Positions 16,287 to 23,931 of a stretch of 23,931 nt of DNA are shown piece by piece. Position 1 is the first letter of the stretch; the number at the start of each line of letters is the position of its first letter. This DNA comes from Armatimonadota bacterium (GTDB taxonomy: Bacteria; Armatimonadota; Zipacnadia; Zipacnadales; FEN-943): assembly GCA_026419655.1 (NCBI GenBank), contig JANZZA010000052.1, positions 1 through 23,931 of the forward strand, written 5' to 3'. The notes under the pieces are model-generated. The model was given only the letters and a program-made list of their open reading frames with translations, made no database searches and was not told the DNA's origin. A program made the translations under genes and the position numbers.

Positions 16287-18245
16287 TCAGGCCATGGGCC
16301 GGCCAAGCCAAGTATAGCCCACCAGCATGATCACCCGGCCCAGATAGTGGCCAACGGCCAGCCCGACGAAAAAGGGTGCCGCTTTCTGAACAACCTTGTA
16401 CCCACCCCAGCGCATCATCGCTCCCTTTAGCATCCACGCAAGCAGGTACGCACCATAGACGGCGTACATGGTGAAACTGCTGACGGCGGCGAGGCCGATA
16501 GGGTGAACAGGCCACCAAGGCAGGGAGCGATGGGCGGCCGTTAACGCAAACATTGCCAGGCACCCGGCGGCTAGATACCCCGCTCGCATCCAGCCGAAGG
16601 GCTGAGGCTGCTGGTAGAAATTGAGGACCTGGCGATATGTCTCAGGTCCCCACGATCGGAACAACCACGTGTGGAAGGTAATAGCCCCGGTGCGGTAACC
16701 GAGCCAGATAACGCCAAGCGGAGCCGTAAGTAGGCCAAGAGCCACTACTGAGGCGACAGCTGCTGTAAGTTGGGGCCCTGGAACAGGCGCTTGCTCTGCC
16801 ACCTTCATGCTCTCGGCTGCGAGGACTGCCAACTGCGTCTGCACGTCGCCGTGCCAGGCATAGGTCAGCCCCAAGGCGACGGTACCACGCCTGCCCAGTG
16901 CGCGTCCCATGAGGTGAAAGACGGGATTCTGGGCTATCATGGGCGGCACCACGTAGAAGATGCCCGACTGGCAGACAATGCGCGCCAGCCCGACGAAAAT
17001 GACGCACACGAGGGCCGAGAACAGCACCGCCGCTCCTGTTGGCAGGCCTGTTGCCGTTAGCCACCAGACCATGAAAGTCAGACCCGCGATAAGCAAACCC
17101 CACTGCCAGGCTGGGCTGAGGGGCTCCGCTGGGCCGGCATGCCTATCTCTGTTTAGCGCCTGCTGCCAGGTGGCGGACAAAGTGCGTCTCGCGTTGTACA
17201 GTACAGTTCCCACCAAGACCAGGAAAGCCCCAAAGCTCTGCCATGCTAAACCGGCGTTTCCCCAGACGAACATGCCTCCGGTGCCGGGATTGAGCCGCAG
17301 TACGGTTGTGACACCCTCCTCCACCTTGGCCAAGCCGTAAAGGAGCCACACGCTCAGCAGCACATCCTGGGGGACGAAGTATGCGCCACCGAGGGCCAGC
17401 GGATTAACGCAAACCACAATATGCGGCCAGAGAGGATGCACCTGGAACCCACCAAACTGCAGACAGCCCAGGTGGTCAACAACTACCCGCGGCACCACTG
17501 GCCAGAACTGGTGGGCTACGTCCATGGAAGCAAAGAACACCGGTATGGCAACGGCTATACAGAAGGCGCGCTGGCGAAAGGGTTTGGTTGGCTGCGTGCC
17601 GGTTCGGCCAACCAGCTCCAGCGGAAGACGCATCAGCGGATAGCTGAGCTTTTCGTTTGCCACCCATTGCTGACGGAAAAGCGCCGCCAGGGCAAATGAA
17701 ACCGTCAGCATGGCGGCCAGGAAGGGCCACCAGACGGCAAGCGGGCCCAGCCAGTCTTCCCATGGCAGTCGAGCTCCTGCGGGTAAGCCGTGGTAGAACC
17801 ATTTCACTGCGTGTCTCTCGTCACTTACAATCAGCCATCGCGGAAGATAGGGGATGAGAACATCGTCCCACTTGTTTTCGGGAGAGGCGAAATAATGCGG
17901 GGACACAATGGCCGCCAAGAGAAAGTACATCAGGAACAGGCTTGTAGAATTGGCGCAAAGGGCCATGACGAAAACTACAAGCAGCTCGGCGTGCGAGAGC
18001 GCCCACTGCGGTCTCAATCTCTGCAGGCCCGCGTTCACTACCAGCAAGGCCAGAAAGGGGAACATCCCGCCCTCGGGCAGGTAGCTCCATGAGAAATTGC
18101 TGAAGCCAACGCTCTCGGTATAGGGCGACCCAAGATTTACGAATAGGCCGGCTAGTAGACCGAGAATGAGTGCCCGAGGTGTAAGCGCTCGCCCCAAACT
18201 GGAAGGTTTACGCGGAGAACTGTTGCCTTCGCAGGCCTTATCCAT
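16287..18245 (-). CDS. DUF6785/DUF6784-like polytopic membrane protein
   Basis: A 652-residue integral membrane protein with about 12-14 hydrophobic helices spread over its length. I recognise it as the DUF6785 type with a DUF6784-like C-terminus, from features such as LSHAELLVVFVMALCANS, WFYHGLPAGARLPWEDW, NEKLSYPLMRLPLELVG and HTWLFRSWGPETYRQVL. Family members occur in Armatimonadota, Planctomycetota and relatives, and none is characterised to my knowledge. The size and even distribution of helices suggest a transporter. The start lies 7 nt after the stop of the UROD-family gene, so both are co-translated, and the substrate is likely connected to that enzyme. The ribosome site is weak (GAGT), consistent with coupling. 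Confidence 0.75.
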   Translation of the reverse strand: MDKACEGNSSPRKPSSLGRALTPRALILGLLAGLFVNLGSPYTESVGFSNFSWSYLPEGGMFPFLALLVVNAGLQRLRPQWALSHAELLVVFVMALCANSTSLFLMYFLLAAIVSPHYFASPENKWDDVLIPYLPRWLIVSDERHAVKWFYHGLPAGARLPWEDWLGPLAVWWPFLAAMLTVSFALAALFRQQWVANEKLSYPLMRLPLELVGRTGTQPTKPFRQRAFCIAVAIPVFFASMDVAHQFWPVVPRVVVDHLGCLQFGGFQVHPLWPHIVVCVNPLALGGAYFVPQDVLLSVWLLYGLAKVEEGVTTVLRLNPGTGGMFVWGNAGLAWQSFGAFLVLVGTVLYNARRTLSATWQQALNRDRHAGPAEPLSPAWQWGLLIAGLTFMVWWLTATGLPTGAAVLFSALVCVIFVGLARIVCQSGIFYVVPPMIAQNPVFHLMGRALGRRGTVALGLTYAWHGDVQTQLAVLAAESMKVAEQAPVPGPQLTAAVASVVALGLLTAPLGVIWLGYRTGAITFHTWLFRSWGPETYRQVLNFYQQPQPFGWMRAGYLAAGCLAMFALTAAHRSLPWWPVHPIGLAAVSSFTMYAVYGAYLLAWMLKGAMMRWGGYKVVQKAAPFFVGLAVGHYLGRVIMLVGYTWLGRPMA

Positions 18246-18252
18246 GTGAAAC

Positions 18253-19410
18253 TCACTGGGCGGCTTCCCACATCGCCAGGTAGTTTTCGGGCGGTGTTCC
18301 TGGCAAGACAGTGTTGCTGCTGCCGAGGATAAGTCGGCCAGTAGCTTTTCCTAGCTGTACGAGTTCTTCTGCGACGCTGCGAACTTCAGCCGGTGTCCCC
18401 GTCCGCAGTAGGCGACAGGAAACGTTGCCCCAACACGTCAGCTTGGGATACCGCTTCATCAGCTCATGCAGGTCCATGCCAGCATCGTGGTCAATCTCTC
18501 CAAAGCCATGCGCACCCGCTGTTACGAACAGGTCATCGGCGATACTCCACAGATTCCCGTCGGACCGAAAGAGGTACTTCATGCCGTGGTCCTCTGCGGC
18601 CTTCACCAGTCTCACGTAGCGGGGAAGAACAACCTCGCGAAAGAATTTTGGCCCATAGACGGGACCATTTTTGTCTGCCAAGTCGCCACCACCCCATATT
18701 ATGCGTAGCCCGAGGCTTGCCTGAAGTTCTATCTGCTGGATGCCGATCTCCACCTGGGCGTCCAGGTACCGTCCGACCTGATCCGGACAAAGCGCACAGG
18801 CTGTAAGCCATTCTTCGTTGATGGGCACCGAGAGCATGGCGCCGGTGGCGAGCAGCTCGAATTCGTCGCCCGCGATGTCCAGCCAGCGGCGGACGTGGCT
18901 CTCAAGGGCCTCGGCAGAGCCGTTGGTGCGCCAGTTGGCGGCAGCGGCTTCCAGGTTATCTGCCGCCGCGCGTATGGCCTCTTCCCCGCGCCACGCTGGG
19001 GGGCGGCTATACTCCACGACACCGTAAGTATGTGCCTGCGGGTCGTAGCGACACACGTACCAGTCTCCGTCCGGGTCGCCGTAAAGGAATTCGTACTCGC
19101 CCACCTGGCGGGTGGGGGCACCCATGAGCCATGGGGCGCAAATAGCGCCAAAGCGAAGCGTGCGATACAGCTCTACTACATCCTGGACAAGGCGCTCCTG
19201 GAATTCCCTGTGAGCTTCTGGGCCACGTACAGCCCAGACGGCTTCCTGGTAGTGCAACATGCGCGCCCCGGTGAATGCTTCTCGCCCCAGGATTTTGGAC
19301 GCTACGTCGGATGCGATACCTTGCTCGTGCACAGGCACGCGCTCTGTTGCCTTGCCACCGAAAGCTGCTACGAAAAGCTGGCGATTGGTCATGACCTCGG
19401 TCGTCACCAC
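18253..19410 (-). CDS. Uroporphyrinogen decarboxylase (UROD)-family protein
   Basis: A 385-residue TIM-barrel protein of the UROD superfamily, which includes heme-pathway HemE and corrinoid-related methyltransferases such as MtaA/MtbA. Seen motifs: MTNRQLFVAAFGGKATERVPV at the N-terminus (HemE-like PxxR region altered), WGGGDLADKNGPVYGPKFFR (239-258), YLFRSDGNLWSIADDLF (279-295), GFGEIDHDAGMDLHELMKRY (302-321), WGNVSCRLL (327-335) and LGSSNTVLPGTPPENYLAM (362-380). The HxC zinc motif of MtaA is absent, so it is neither a clear HemE nor a clear MtaA. The true function is open, and methyl transfer or demethylation is only a family-based guess. The start could be GTG at 19410 or ATG at 19392. 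Coupled to the membrane protein gene downstream. Confidence 0.85.
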   Translation of the reverse strand: MVTTEVMTNRQLFVAAFGGKATERVPVHEQGIASDVASKILGREAFTGARMLHYQEAVWAVRGPEAHREFQERLVQDVVELYRTLRFGAICAPWLMGAPTRQVGEYEFLYGDPDGDWYVCRYDPQAHTYGVVEYSRPPAWRGEEAIRAAADNLEAAAANWRTNGSAEALESHVRRWLDIAGDEFELLATGAMLSVPINEEWLTACALCPDQVGRYLDAQVEIGIQQIELQASLGLRIIWGGGDLADKNGPVYGPKFFREVVLPRYVRLVKAAEDHGMKYLFRSDGNLWSIADDLFVTAGAHGFGEIDHDAGMDLHELMKRYPKLTCWGNVSCRLLRTGTPAEVRSVAEELVQLGKATGRLILGSSNTVLPGTPPENYLAMWEAAQ

Positions 19411-19571
19411 CTTGACGACGTTGCTGGGAGCGTGAATTCACGGTTGCGCCTTGGCGCGACGCGAGCCAGCCCGCTGTATGTGGCTCGCCCGATGAAACTA
19501 AGCTGGCCGCCCGTGTTTACACCCACAGGCTGGATACGAGGTGGCCGGAGCAGCCGCTCGGTTGAGAACCG

Positions 19572-19907
19572 TCAAACGGAAAGCTTGTCATCAGGCAAGT
19601 ATGGGCACTTGATGAAAACACAGCGAGTATCAGCATCGGTATCGTTGACGATGTTATGGGGCTCGCCTGGCTCGATGCGGAACGCATCGCCTGGCGTCAC
19701 TCGGTGTACTTCGCCGCCGACGACCATTTGGGGCGTCCCCTCAAGGAAGTAGAACGTCTCTTCAACTTCTGAGTGCCGGTGTGCCCCAAGCTCCTGTCCC
19801 GGCCTGAAAACGATGATGCCCCACTCGTGCTTGGGCCCGCGGAACATGTACTTAGGGCCATGGTCGCCATGGCGAAATTCCTTGTCTCTCTCGTTGACTT
19901 TCTCCAT
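19572..19907 (-). CDS. Small cupin-domain protein
   Basis: A 111-residue single-domain cupin. Motif 1 is complete, GAHRHSEVEETFYFLEG (G41, H43, H45, E49 or E50, G57), and motif 2 is complete, GDAFRIEPGEPHNIVN (G73, P80, G81, H84, N88). The three His plus Glu metal site should therefore bind a divalent cation. It could be an isomerase, a dioxygenase or a sugar/ligand sensor; the sequence does not say which. GGGGGA lies about 8 nt before the ATG on the - strand. It is the first gene on its strand, 161 nt before the UROD-family gene, and is divergent from the diguanylate cyclase gene. It probably shares a promoter region with that gene. Confidence 0.85.
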   Translation of the reverse strand: MEKVNERDKEFRHGDHGPKYMFRGPKHEWGIIVFRPGQELGAHRHSEVEETFYFLEGTPQMVVGGEVHRVTPGDAFRIEPGEPHNIVNDTDADTRCVFIKCPYLPDDKLSV

Positions 19908-20118
19908 GAGACATCCCCCACACAGAATGCGACAGACGTTGGGTAAAGGTGTAGTTCGCCGTCGGAGTGGTCAACCCTACTCAAGAACGACCAAGCCAAC
20001 GCACCGCTCCCCGCGGCACGTTAATTGCAGGGGAGTCGGCGGAGGGAGCCACAGGTGTTAGCTATTGATGCCGCGGTCGGCAAGAGTAGGCTGATGCAAC
20101 TGGAAAGAGGGATGCGCT

Positions 20119-21087
20119 ACGACGAAGGTCCTCCTCATAGACGATGACGACCAGCATGCCCGAGTGGTTGTTAAGACACTGGAAGAGGCCGGTATGGAGT
20201 GCCGCCGGGTGGTGGATGCAGCGGCATGCCTGGCTGCACTTCGGACGGACGGCCCTTTCGACGTGGTGGTCTTGCAACAATCCCTTGGCTCTACCACCGG
20301 CTTTCATCTGCTGCTTGCGGCGCGACGCGAGGGGTACTGCCTGCCGGCAATCATGCTAACGGAGAAGGGTAGCGAGCGCGTAGCCGCCGCAGCGGTCCGT
20401 GCGGGCGTGGCCGATTATCTGATAAGAGATTCCAACTTCTCTCACCTCCGGGCTTTACCCAGCGCCATCCGCCGTGTCCTTGAATCTCGTGTCACAGGCC
20501 CCGGACGCAGCAACCATACCCGCCGGGTAGAAGCAATTCCGCCCAGCGACCTTAGGCATCTCGTCCTGATTGACCCCCTCACAGGGCTGTACAACCGCCG
20601 ATTTCTTCAGCAGTCGCTCGAGCGGGAATTCGCCGCCGCCAGACGCTACGGCTATCCGCTCGCCTGTGCCATAGCCGACCTGGACCATTTCAAGCGAATA
20701 AACGACACCTACGGGCATCTGATTGGGGATGAGGTTTTAGCCAAGGTGGCAGGTCTATTTCAGTCGAACTTTCGCGCGCCCGACCTATGCTTCCGCTTTG
20801 GCGGCGAGGAACTTCTTGTCCTCATGCCCCACACCTCACCGCGACCTGCCGTGGTAGCCTGCGAGCGCTTTCTCCAGACCTTACGAGACATACCGATCGC
20901 TACAAGTGCTGGGGACCTGCCCCTGACAGCCAGCGTGGGCGTCGCCTGCTTGCACAACGACAACTTCGCGGCCCCGTCAGACATGCTTGCGGCCGCAGAC
21001 GTCGCTCTCTATACCGCCAAGCGCCAGGGACGCGACCGGGTTGTTCTCCTGGAGGCCTGCGGGCCCCTTAACGTCAAAGCTGCCTGA
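20119..21087 (+). CDS. Receiver-GGDEF diguanylate cyclase with apparent ACG start
   Basis: A 322-residue protein making c-di-GMP. The receiver begins KVLLIDDDDQHARVVVKT, but its phospho-acceptor position is Gln (DVVVLQQSLG) and the conserved Lys is Arg (ADYLIRDS). The GGDEF domain (about 150-315) starts DPLTGLYNRRFLQQSL, keeps IADLDHFKRINDTYGH and the active-site GGEEL, and has an inhibitory-site RAPD five residues before it. Product-inhibited cyclase activity is therefore expected. In-frame ATG, GTG and TTG are absent between the stop at 20092 and GTG at 20164. AGAGGG (20106-20111) sits 7 nt before ACG 20119. Starting at GTG 20164 would remove the first receiver strand and acidic pocket. The cupin gene diverges from it upstream. 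Confidence 0.85.
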   Translation, partial: TTKVLLIDDDDQHARVVVKTLEEAGMECRRVVDAAACLAALRTDGPFDVVVLQQSLGSTTGFHLLLAARREGYCLPAIMLTEKGSERVAAAAVRAGVADYLIRDSNFSHLRALPSAIRRVLESRVTGPGRSNHTRRVEAIPPSDLRHLVLIDPLTGLYNRRFLQQSLEREFAAARRYGYPLACAIADLDHFKRINDTYGHLIGDEVLAKVAGLFQSNFRAPDLCFRFGGEELLVLMPHTSPRPAVVACERFLQTLRDIPIATSAGDLPLTASVGVACLHNDNFAAPSDMLAAADVALYTAKRQGRDRVVLLEACGPLNVKAA

Positions 21088-21490
21088 GCTAGGCGCCCTG
21101 CGTCGCTTCGGCCGCGGTCTCTCAGTCCTGCCCTGGGAAGCATCCCATTTCCCCAAGGGACCGTTGCAAGACTTGGTGTCGGCTGGTACGGGGCGGAAAA
21201 GTCTAAAAAGACTAAAAGGTCGGTCGTGCAGCGTCATGCACTTTCCTCGGTCTGGACCAGCCTACCCCAGGTTTTGCAACAGTCTCCCCAAGGTACTCCT
21301 CGGCTGTTTGGGCCTGCAGTGCGAAGGAAAAAGTCGAGTAAGCCTTAAATGTCCCCGCCCGTTTGCATGCCGTAGCTTATCGGGCTATTCTTGGCAAGTG
21401 ACCTGGCCGGAATATTCGCTCGGCTCTGCGCTGGGCGGCGGCAGGGCAGCACTGGGCCACCACGGTGCGCTGCAAAGAGGAGCTATTGCC
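21088..21490. other. 403-nt intergenic stretch with small hairpins
   Basis: No gene is supported between the cyclase and the glycosidase gene. It contains a terminator-like hairpin at 21134-21150 and a short AT-rich island at 21196-21218, where AGTCT-AAAA-AGACT is a perfect 5-bp inverted repeat followed by ACTAAAAGGTC. A promoter for the glycosidase gene must lie here or further upstream, but no convincing -35/-10 pair was seen. Confidence 0.5.
21134..21150 (+). terminator. Weak intrinsic terminator candidate after the GGDEF gene
   Basis: TGGGA-AGCA-TCCCA (21134-21147) is a perfect 5-bp stem with a 4-nt loop, followed by only three T before a C run. It lies 47 nt after the cyclase stop codon. 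The stem is short and the T tract poor, so termination is plausible but unproven. Confidence 0.25.
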
Positions 21491-23931
21491 ATGCCCCTTT
21501 CTCGCTTCGTGTTCGGTGTGTGCATGACCGGTCTGGTGCTCGGCCCGTGTTGGGTTGCCGCCTTTGGCCAGGACGCAGCCCACAAGAACTTGCTTCCGAA
21601 TCCAAGCTTCGAGGTGGCAGGAGATAGTGACTTGCCGGTTGGCTGGCAGTTTCACGACACAGGCGCGGGTGCGAAGGCGGTCTTGGACGATACCGTAGCG
21701 CGCAGCGGCAGATGTAGCATTAAGTTGACCAATCCTCACGGCTCTCAGCCACACGTTTACGGCACTCTTTTCTCTTCGGCGCGCGTGAAGCCGAACACGA
21801 CTTACACATTCTCTTTGTATGCTCTGAGCGATGCGCCGGGAGAGGCCTGGTTCGGCGGCGGCCTGCAGTGGGAGCGCCGCCAGGCAATCGGTCCCACCGC
21901 CGGGCGGTGGCAGCGTTTTGTTCTAACCTTTCGGACTGGCTCTGACGAAACGGTGTTCCAGGCACGTATCAATGTAGATTCGCAAACGGCAGGCTTGTGG
22001 ATTGACGACGTGCAATTGGAGGAGGAGGATCAGGCCACGGACTTCGTAGCACCAGTTATCCTGCAGGCCGGCGAGAGCCGCCTGACCACGCGCCCAGCCA
22101 TCCCCGGCGACAACCTTTTGCGCAACGGTTCCTTTGAGGAGCTTGAGGGAGAGTGGCCTGCCAGCTGGCGTTGGGACAGGCGGAACACGCAGGCCACTAT
22201 GACGGTGGATGAAACCAGGGCGCACTCCGGCCGCCGCTCCGTGAAATTGGCCAATCCGACCGCCTTCGGGCCCCACGTCTATGGCCAGTTGCTGTACGCC
22301 CAGCCAGTCACAGTGAAGCCTAACACCCAGTATACCATTTCCGCTTACGTCCTGGTTGACTCGCCTGGCATCGCCTGGGTTGGCGGCGCAAAGGACTGGC
22401 GCATCAGGGCTGCCTTCCCAATGCTGCCTACAGGAGACCGCTGGGTTTGTGTCAAGCGCACCTGGATTACCGACCCCGACGAGACTGAGATACGCATCAT
22501 GGTCATCACCGAGAGCCCTACGGGTGGAATATGGGTTGACGATGTCAAACTTGAGGAAGGGCCTGATGCCACGCCCTTCGTGCTCGAGGGCGACACTGCT
22601 CCGCGCCTCCAGGCCTTTGTGGAAAGCGTCGGCCCCGGTGTTGCCGAGATGCCCTGGATGCAGGACCGCTATCCGCCAGACAAGTACCTTTTCGCCTCGT
22701 ATTCACTACGAATAGCAGGGCACGTATTGAACGCTGACGGCGCCCGGCTTCATGCTCGCCTGCTTTTCGGCGGTCGGGAAGCAGCCCAAGAGGTGGCAGG
22801 GCTGCCAGGCGGCGGCTGTGCGTTTTTTGAGTTTGTCCGCGACGTGAGCGACCTTGCGGGCGTTCGAGCGACGGTGGAGCTTTGGCTCGAAGGTGCCCCA
22901 GCCGAGACCAGATTTGCCCAGACTTTCGAGCTTGTCACGCCTGCCGCCGTCGAGCAGCGCCTTGCTCGCCTGGAGCCCGCGCTGGCCCAGCTAGAGGGAA
23001 AAGTAGCAACTCTTTCTCACACTGGTGGTAGCGCTTATCCTCTGGTCGCCCTGACGACGGCGAGAGATTTTGTGGAATATATTGGGGCTGACGCGAGAAA
23101 CTACCAGCTAGCCAGGGCGTGGGCACAACTTATATCAGTCGAGGAGCTTGTTGACGCTGCACTGCGCCGAGAGGAATTTCCGGTTGCTCCCAAGTACGTA
23201 ACCAGTCCCATAGGCATCAGCGGACCGAGTTTCGTTGCCGACATGCGGTTCCCCGATGGTAGGCAGGCGCGCCAGCCGGTAATTTTCATAGGCATGGGGC
23301 CTTTTGGCCAGGCCCGCTCAGACGTGGAAAAGTTTCCAGGCTACGGCTTCAACATCATGCAGGTGGAGTTTGGTCCCGTTGACGTTGTCGCCAGCGAAAC
23401 CGAATACAAGGACGGTGCCATCAAGGAGTTCCGCTCGCTTTGCCAGCGAGCCGAAAAGGCCGGAGTGGCTGTCAATCTTCTCATCAGTCCGCATTATTTC
23501 CCTGCGTGGGCGCTGGAACGGTGGCCTCATCTTCGCGGCTGCGGCGGAGGATTTCTTCAGTATTGCCCCCACGCGCCTGAGAGCAGGGGCATCCTGGAAC
23601 GATTCCTGCGTTACACCATCCCGCGCATCCGGGACCTCAGGGCACTGCATAGCATTTGCTTGAGCAACGAACCCATATTGAGCAATGTGCAAGACTGCCC
23701 AATTGCCCGCGCCAACTGGCATGACTGGCTGAAGCGACGCCACGGTACGCTGGATAAGCTCAACCAGGCCTGGGGGACTCAGTATGCTTCCTTCGACGAG
23801 ATACCCGTCCCGCCCCCCGTGTTTGTGCCTGCGCCGATTGTCTACGATTTTGTGCGGTATAACCAGGAAGAGCACGCCGCCTGGCACAAGTTCATGGCTG
23901 ACATCATCCACGAGCTGGCACCAGAGGTTCC
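21491..23931 (+). CDS. Secreted GH42-like glycoside hydrolase with two CBM-like domains (partial, 3' end outside window)
   Basis: The frame is open for 813 codons from ATG 21491 to the window end. AGAGGAG (21476-21482) precedes the start by 8 nt. A signal peptide covers about residues 1-26 (SRFVFGVCMTGLVLGPCWVAA). Two homologous beta-sandwich, CBM4/9-like modules follow: about 33-184 (NLLPNPSFE ... LWIDDVQLEE) and 208-362 (NLLRNGSFEE ... IWVDDVKLEEG). After a linker region, a TIM-barrel glycosidase domain begins near 595 (VIFIGMGPFGQ, FNIMQVEFG). SNEP has Glu727 in the position of a clan GH-A acid/base catalyst, and WLKRRHGTLDKLNQAWGT is GH42-like. The nucleophile Glu would be beyond the window. 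Likely a cell-surface or exported beta-galactosidase-type enzyme; the exact family is uncertain. Confidence 0.85.
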   Translation, partial: MPLSRFVFGVCMTGLVLGPCWVAAFGQDAAHKNLLPNPSFEVAGDSDLPVGWQFHDTGAGAKAVLDDTVARSGRCSIKLTNPHGSQPHVYGTLFSSARVKPNTTYTFSLYALSDAPGEAWFGGGLQWERRQAIGPTAGRWQRFVLTFRTGSDETVFQARINVDSQTAGLWIDDVQLEEEDQATDFVAPVILQAGESRLTTRPAIPGDNLLRNGSFEELEGEWPASWRWDRRNTQATMTVDETRAHSGRRSVKLANPTAFGPHVYGQLLYAQPVTVKPNTQYTISAYVLVDSPGIAWVGGAKDWRIRAAFPMLPTGDRWVCVKRTWITDPDETEIRIMVITESPTGGIWVDDVKLEEGPDATPFVLEGDTAPRLQAFVESVGPGVAEMPWMQDRYPPDKYLFASYSLRIAGHVLNADGARLHARLLFGGREAAQEVAGLPGGGCAFFEFVRDVSDLAGVRATVELWLEGAPAETRFAQTFELVTPAAVEQRLARLEPALAQLEGKVATLSHTGGSAYPLVALTTARDFVEYIGADARNYQLARAWAQLISVEELVDAALRREEFPVAPKYVTSPIGISGPSFVADMRFPDGRQARQPVIFIGMGPFGQARSDVEKFPGYGFNIMQVEFGPVDVVASETEYKDGAIKEFRSLCQRAEKAGVAVNLLISPHYFPAWALERWPHLRGCGGGFLQYCPHAPESRGILERFLRYTIPRIRDLRALHSICLSNEPILSNVQDCPIARANWHDWLKRRHGTLDKLNQAWGTQYASFDEIPVPPPVFVPAPIVYDFVRYNQEEHAAWHKFMADIIHELAPEV

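Noticed and set aside
16214..16306. N-terminal extension of the MgtC-like protein by 31 residues
   Set aside because: The longer start has no ribosome site and adds a Pro/Arg-rich stretch, while AAGGAG fits the ATG at 16213.
18895..19752. + strand open frame (285 codons) opposite the UROD and cupin genes
   Set aside because: It spans two real genes and their gap on the other strand, and its product has no recognisable motif.
19930..19975. - strand TTGACC as a -35 element of the cupin operon
   Set aside because: No acceptable -10 hexamer lies at 16-18 nt from it, so it was not reported as a promoter.
1..23931. Search for CRISPR arrays, tRNA/rRNA genes, insertion sequences and prophage genes
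   Set aside because: No regularly spaced repeats, tRNA T-loop motifs in context, transposase motifs or phage structural genes were noticed by reading. A covariance-model scan was not possible.

Overview
The window is GC-rich DNA from a bacterium with an outer membrane. The evidence for the outer membrane is a complete secretin and CpaB-type rim protein inside a Tad (tight adherence / Flp type IVc) pilus locus. The mix of a Tad locus, a uroporphyrinogen-decarboxylase-like (UROD) protein paired with a DUF6785-type membrane protein, a cupin, and a secreted GH42-like glycosidase with repeated lectin-like modules recalls Armatimonadota, Planctomycetota and related environmental lineages. This is an inference from gene content and no marker gene is present. 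I saw no rRNA, tRNA, CRISPR array, transposase or integrase.

Region 1 (about 1-13,976, all + strand) is one long Tad pilus gene cluster. It holds four separate small Flp-type prepilins, a prepilin peptidase (tadV/cpaA), a TadE pseudopilin, CpaB/RcpC, the secretin CpaC/RcpA, the TadZ/CpaE localisation ATPase, the TadA/CpaF motor ATPase, and the TadB and TadC platform proteins. A 1168-residue cytoplasmic multi-sensor histidine kinase and an OmpR-type response regulator follow directly. Gaps from tadV onward are mostly 0-30 nt or overlaps, with one 146-nt gap before cpaB, so the kinase and regulator probably belong to the same transcript. A 16-bp perfect inverted repeat followed by a T8 tract sits after the first pilin and could set its expression relative to downstream genes.

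Region 2 (13,977-15,529) has a 600-nt stretch without a convincing gene, then a purine nucleoside phosphorylase of the MTAP/PNP family (+ strand), then a 193-nt convergent spacer.

Region 3 (15,530-19,907, all - strand) reads, in transcription order: cupin, UROD-family protein, a 652-residue polytopic DUF6785-like membrane protein (7 nt after the UROD gene), and an MgtC/SapB-family membrane protein. The first three look like a metabolic or transport unit of unknown substrate.

Region 4 (20,119-23,931, + strand) starts with a receiver-GGDEF diguanylate cyclase whose natural start codon appears to be ACG (or a mutated ATG). After a 403-nt intergenic stretch comes a secreted protein that runs off the window, with a signal peptide, two similar carbohydrate-binding-like beta-sandwich domains and a GH42-like catalytic domain.

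A recurring theme is degenerate receiver domains. TadZ, the N-terminus of the big kinase and the GGDEF protein all carry receiver-like folds without the phospho-accepting aspartate, while only the OmpR-type regulator has an intact one. The locus thus pairs a pilus machine with a large cytosolic sensor, and a c-di-GMP synthase lies nearby.
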